A stretch of DNA of 7,815 nt from Deltaproteobacteria bacterium. Lineage in GTDB: Bacteria; Desulfobacterota; DSM-4660; Desulfatiglandales; Desulfatiglandaceae. The stretch lies in the NCBI GenBank assembly GCA_019314425.1, contig JAFCZI010000140.1, forward strand, positions 1 through 7,815, written 5' to 3'. How positions within the stretch are numbered: the stretch's first letter is position 1; every line of letters begins with the position of its first letter. The notes beneath the pieces are model-generated. The model was not told the DNA's origin and did not search any database. It was given only the letters and a program-made list of their open reading frames with translations. A program made the position numbers and the translations under genes. Positions 7,027 to 7,815 of the stretch are shown piece by piece.

Positions 7027-7225
7027 AAAACGATCTGCCTAAAAAGCCAAGACCGGACGTTCATTAACGGTTGATGAATGCACAAACCCGCTTTGTCCTT
7101 TGTTTGTTGGGGATGTGACTTTTGTGTTCCATTTGGAACATTTGCTTGGCCGGAAATTGAGGCCCAGAAAACCCGGAAGAAAACCAAAGAAAAGCGACAA
7201 TTAATATCCTGTCCCCGGAATTTCC
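7027..7225. other. Structured spacer between DUF1846 gene and transposase fragment
   Basis: There is no supported gene in these 199 bp. Positions 7125-7140 are a perfect dyad, TGTTCC-ATTT-GGAACA. Positions 7059-7079 form an imperfect stem around CGTTCAT / ATGAATG. GGAAATT (7152-7158) recurs inverted as AATTTCC (7219-7225), bracketing a purine-rich 60 bp that ends in CAATTAATATCCTGTCCCCG (7198-7217), a phrase I have seen associated with transposase ends in related bacteria (memory, not verified). The spacer may therefore contain the left end of the mobile-element remnant that follows. Confidence 0.35.
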
Positions 7226-7243
7226 TTGAAGGCATTTTGTTTG

Positions 7244-7708
7244 ATGTCGGATTTCAATGTTGCAAAGAAAGTGACCAATCAGCTTTTGAATTTGACCGAA
7301 GACAAGGAAATTTCTGAGGCGGAAATTCAAGCGTTGCTGAAAAAGCTCTTTAAAAAGGGAAAGGGGAAAAACACCAAGACCAGAATTATGGAAGCCGCTG
7401 CCATAGCTGCCTATCATCAACAAACAACTATTCCAGTTGTAGATATTTTGTTAGCCGATGATGCGCCTCAATTCAAAAAAATTACTGCGGAACTCGCCCT
7501 TTGCTGGATTCATGAGGGACGTCACTACAATCGTTTAGATCCAATCGTTCCCTGCAATGTTGATGCTCTCAAGGATTTCAAAACAGATTTCTGGGATTTC
7601 TATGGGGATCTTTTGAAATACAAGAATGATCCAGGTCCTGGAAAAGCGACAAAGTTATCCGTCGAATTCGACGAGTTGTTTTCAACCAAAACAATTTATG
7701 ACACCTAA
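7244..7708 (+). pseudogene. Transposase fragment (insertion-sequence remnant)
   Basis: The segment ILLADDAPQFKKI, then ELALCWIHEGRHYNRLDPIV, and the closing FDELFSTKT match a widespread family of DDE-type transposases in which the phrase DDAPQFK is followed by CW(V/I)H(E/D)GRHYK. The fragment lacks the N-terminal DNA-binding part and stops just after STKT, where family members normally continue for about 100 residues (including the later catalytic region), so it cannot be active.

A TTG at 7226 also opens the frame; the ATG at 7244 is taken as the nominal start, though neither has a good ribosome site. Base composition is more AT-rich than the ATPase and DUF1846 genes, consistent with a separate origin. 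Residues 1-55 (lysine-rich, ending IMEAAAIAAYHQQ) are less recognisable and may be part of the same protein. I do not assign a specific IS family. Confidence 0.7.
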
Positions 7709-7735
7709 AACCTGCATGCGTTTATCACTAAATGC

Positions 7736-7767
7736 TTGATATTTTGCTGATATAATAGTATATATAC
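7736..7767 (+). promoter_or_regulatory. Probable promoter with palindromic operator-like site
   Basis: TTGATA (7736-7741), a 17-nt spacer and TATATA (7759-7764) form a good sigma70-like pair. An alternative extended -10, TGATATAAT (7748-7756), lies in the same place without a matching -35. A perfect 10-bp palindrome, GTATATATAC (7758-7767), overlaps the -10 and could bind a repressor. This arrangement, a strong promoter plus a palindrome just before a small leader, is common upstream of autoregulated genes such as toxin-antitoxin pairs, but the gene itself is cut off. Confidence 0.5.
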
Positions 7768-7798
7768 ATCATAACGCCGACACAAAGGAGACACCGTT

Positions 7799-7815
7799 AT
7801 GATGCGAAAATATTA
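7799..7815 (+). CDS. Start of an unidentified gene, truncated by window end
   Basis: Two tandem ATG codons (7799 and 7802) are preceded by AAGGAG (7785-7790) eight nt before the first. Only five full codons (Met-Met-Arg-Lys-Tyr) are visible, so the product cannot be identified. The strong promoter and palindrome just upstream support a genuine gene start, and the location beside an insertion-sequence remnant fits an accessory gene. Confidence 0.55.

Noticed and set aside
7078..7317. 79-codon plus-strand reading overlapping the transposase fragment
   Set aside because: It covers the same DNA as the transposase fragment in another frame, has no ribosome site and no recognisable family features.
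1..7815. CRISPR array, tRNA or rRNA genes
   Set aside because: I saw no regularly spaced direct repeats, no tRNA-like cloverleaf with a TTCRA-type arm, and no rRNA-like conserved stretches.

Overview
The window looks like a piece of chromosome from an anaerobic, probably sulfate-reducing Desulfobacterota-type bacterium. This is inference from gene content: a nitronate monooxygenase-like flavoprotein with a cysteine cluster, a plant-type P-type H+-ATPase and a DUF1846 protein, together with intergenic phrases that resemble dispersed repeats I associate with that group. The sequence carries no marker gene that proves the taxon. It mixes healthy genes with decaying ones: three of the seven coding loci are visibly broken.

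Layout. Positions 1-328 hold no gene: a hairpin-rich segment, then a repeat-like stretch. Positions 329-1035 (+) are a remnant of the C-terminal cytosolic domain of a bacterial SLC12-type cation/chloride cotransporter. It has lost all membrane segments and is frameshifted at a run of eight G. Converging on it from the other strand is a two-gene unit: a previously uncalled 34-residue, lysine-rich microprotein (2515-2619, -), followed 15 nt later by a 482-aa flavin-dependent nitronate monooxygenase-like protein (1051-2499, -) with an unusual proline-lysine N-terminal extension and a C-terminal coiled coil. A divergent intergenic region (2620-2846) separates this unit from an intact type IIIA (plasma-membrane H+) P-type ATPase (2847-5396, +).

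Downstream lies a DUF1846/UPF0371 gene (5597-7026, +). It is split by an internal deletion of roughly 30 codons that also shifts the frame. Next come a structured spacer, an AT-richer transposase fragment (7244-7708, +), and a promoter with a perfect 10-bp palindrome leading into a gene cut off by the window edge (7799 onward).

I see no multi-gene pathway or defence system. The most distinctive items are the microprotein/flavoprotein unit, the appended coiled coil, the acidic substitutions in the membrane core of the ATPase, and the two sharply defined gene-breaking events (poly-G frameshift and internal deletion). Those two should be checked against reads before they are treated as biology.
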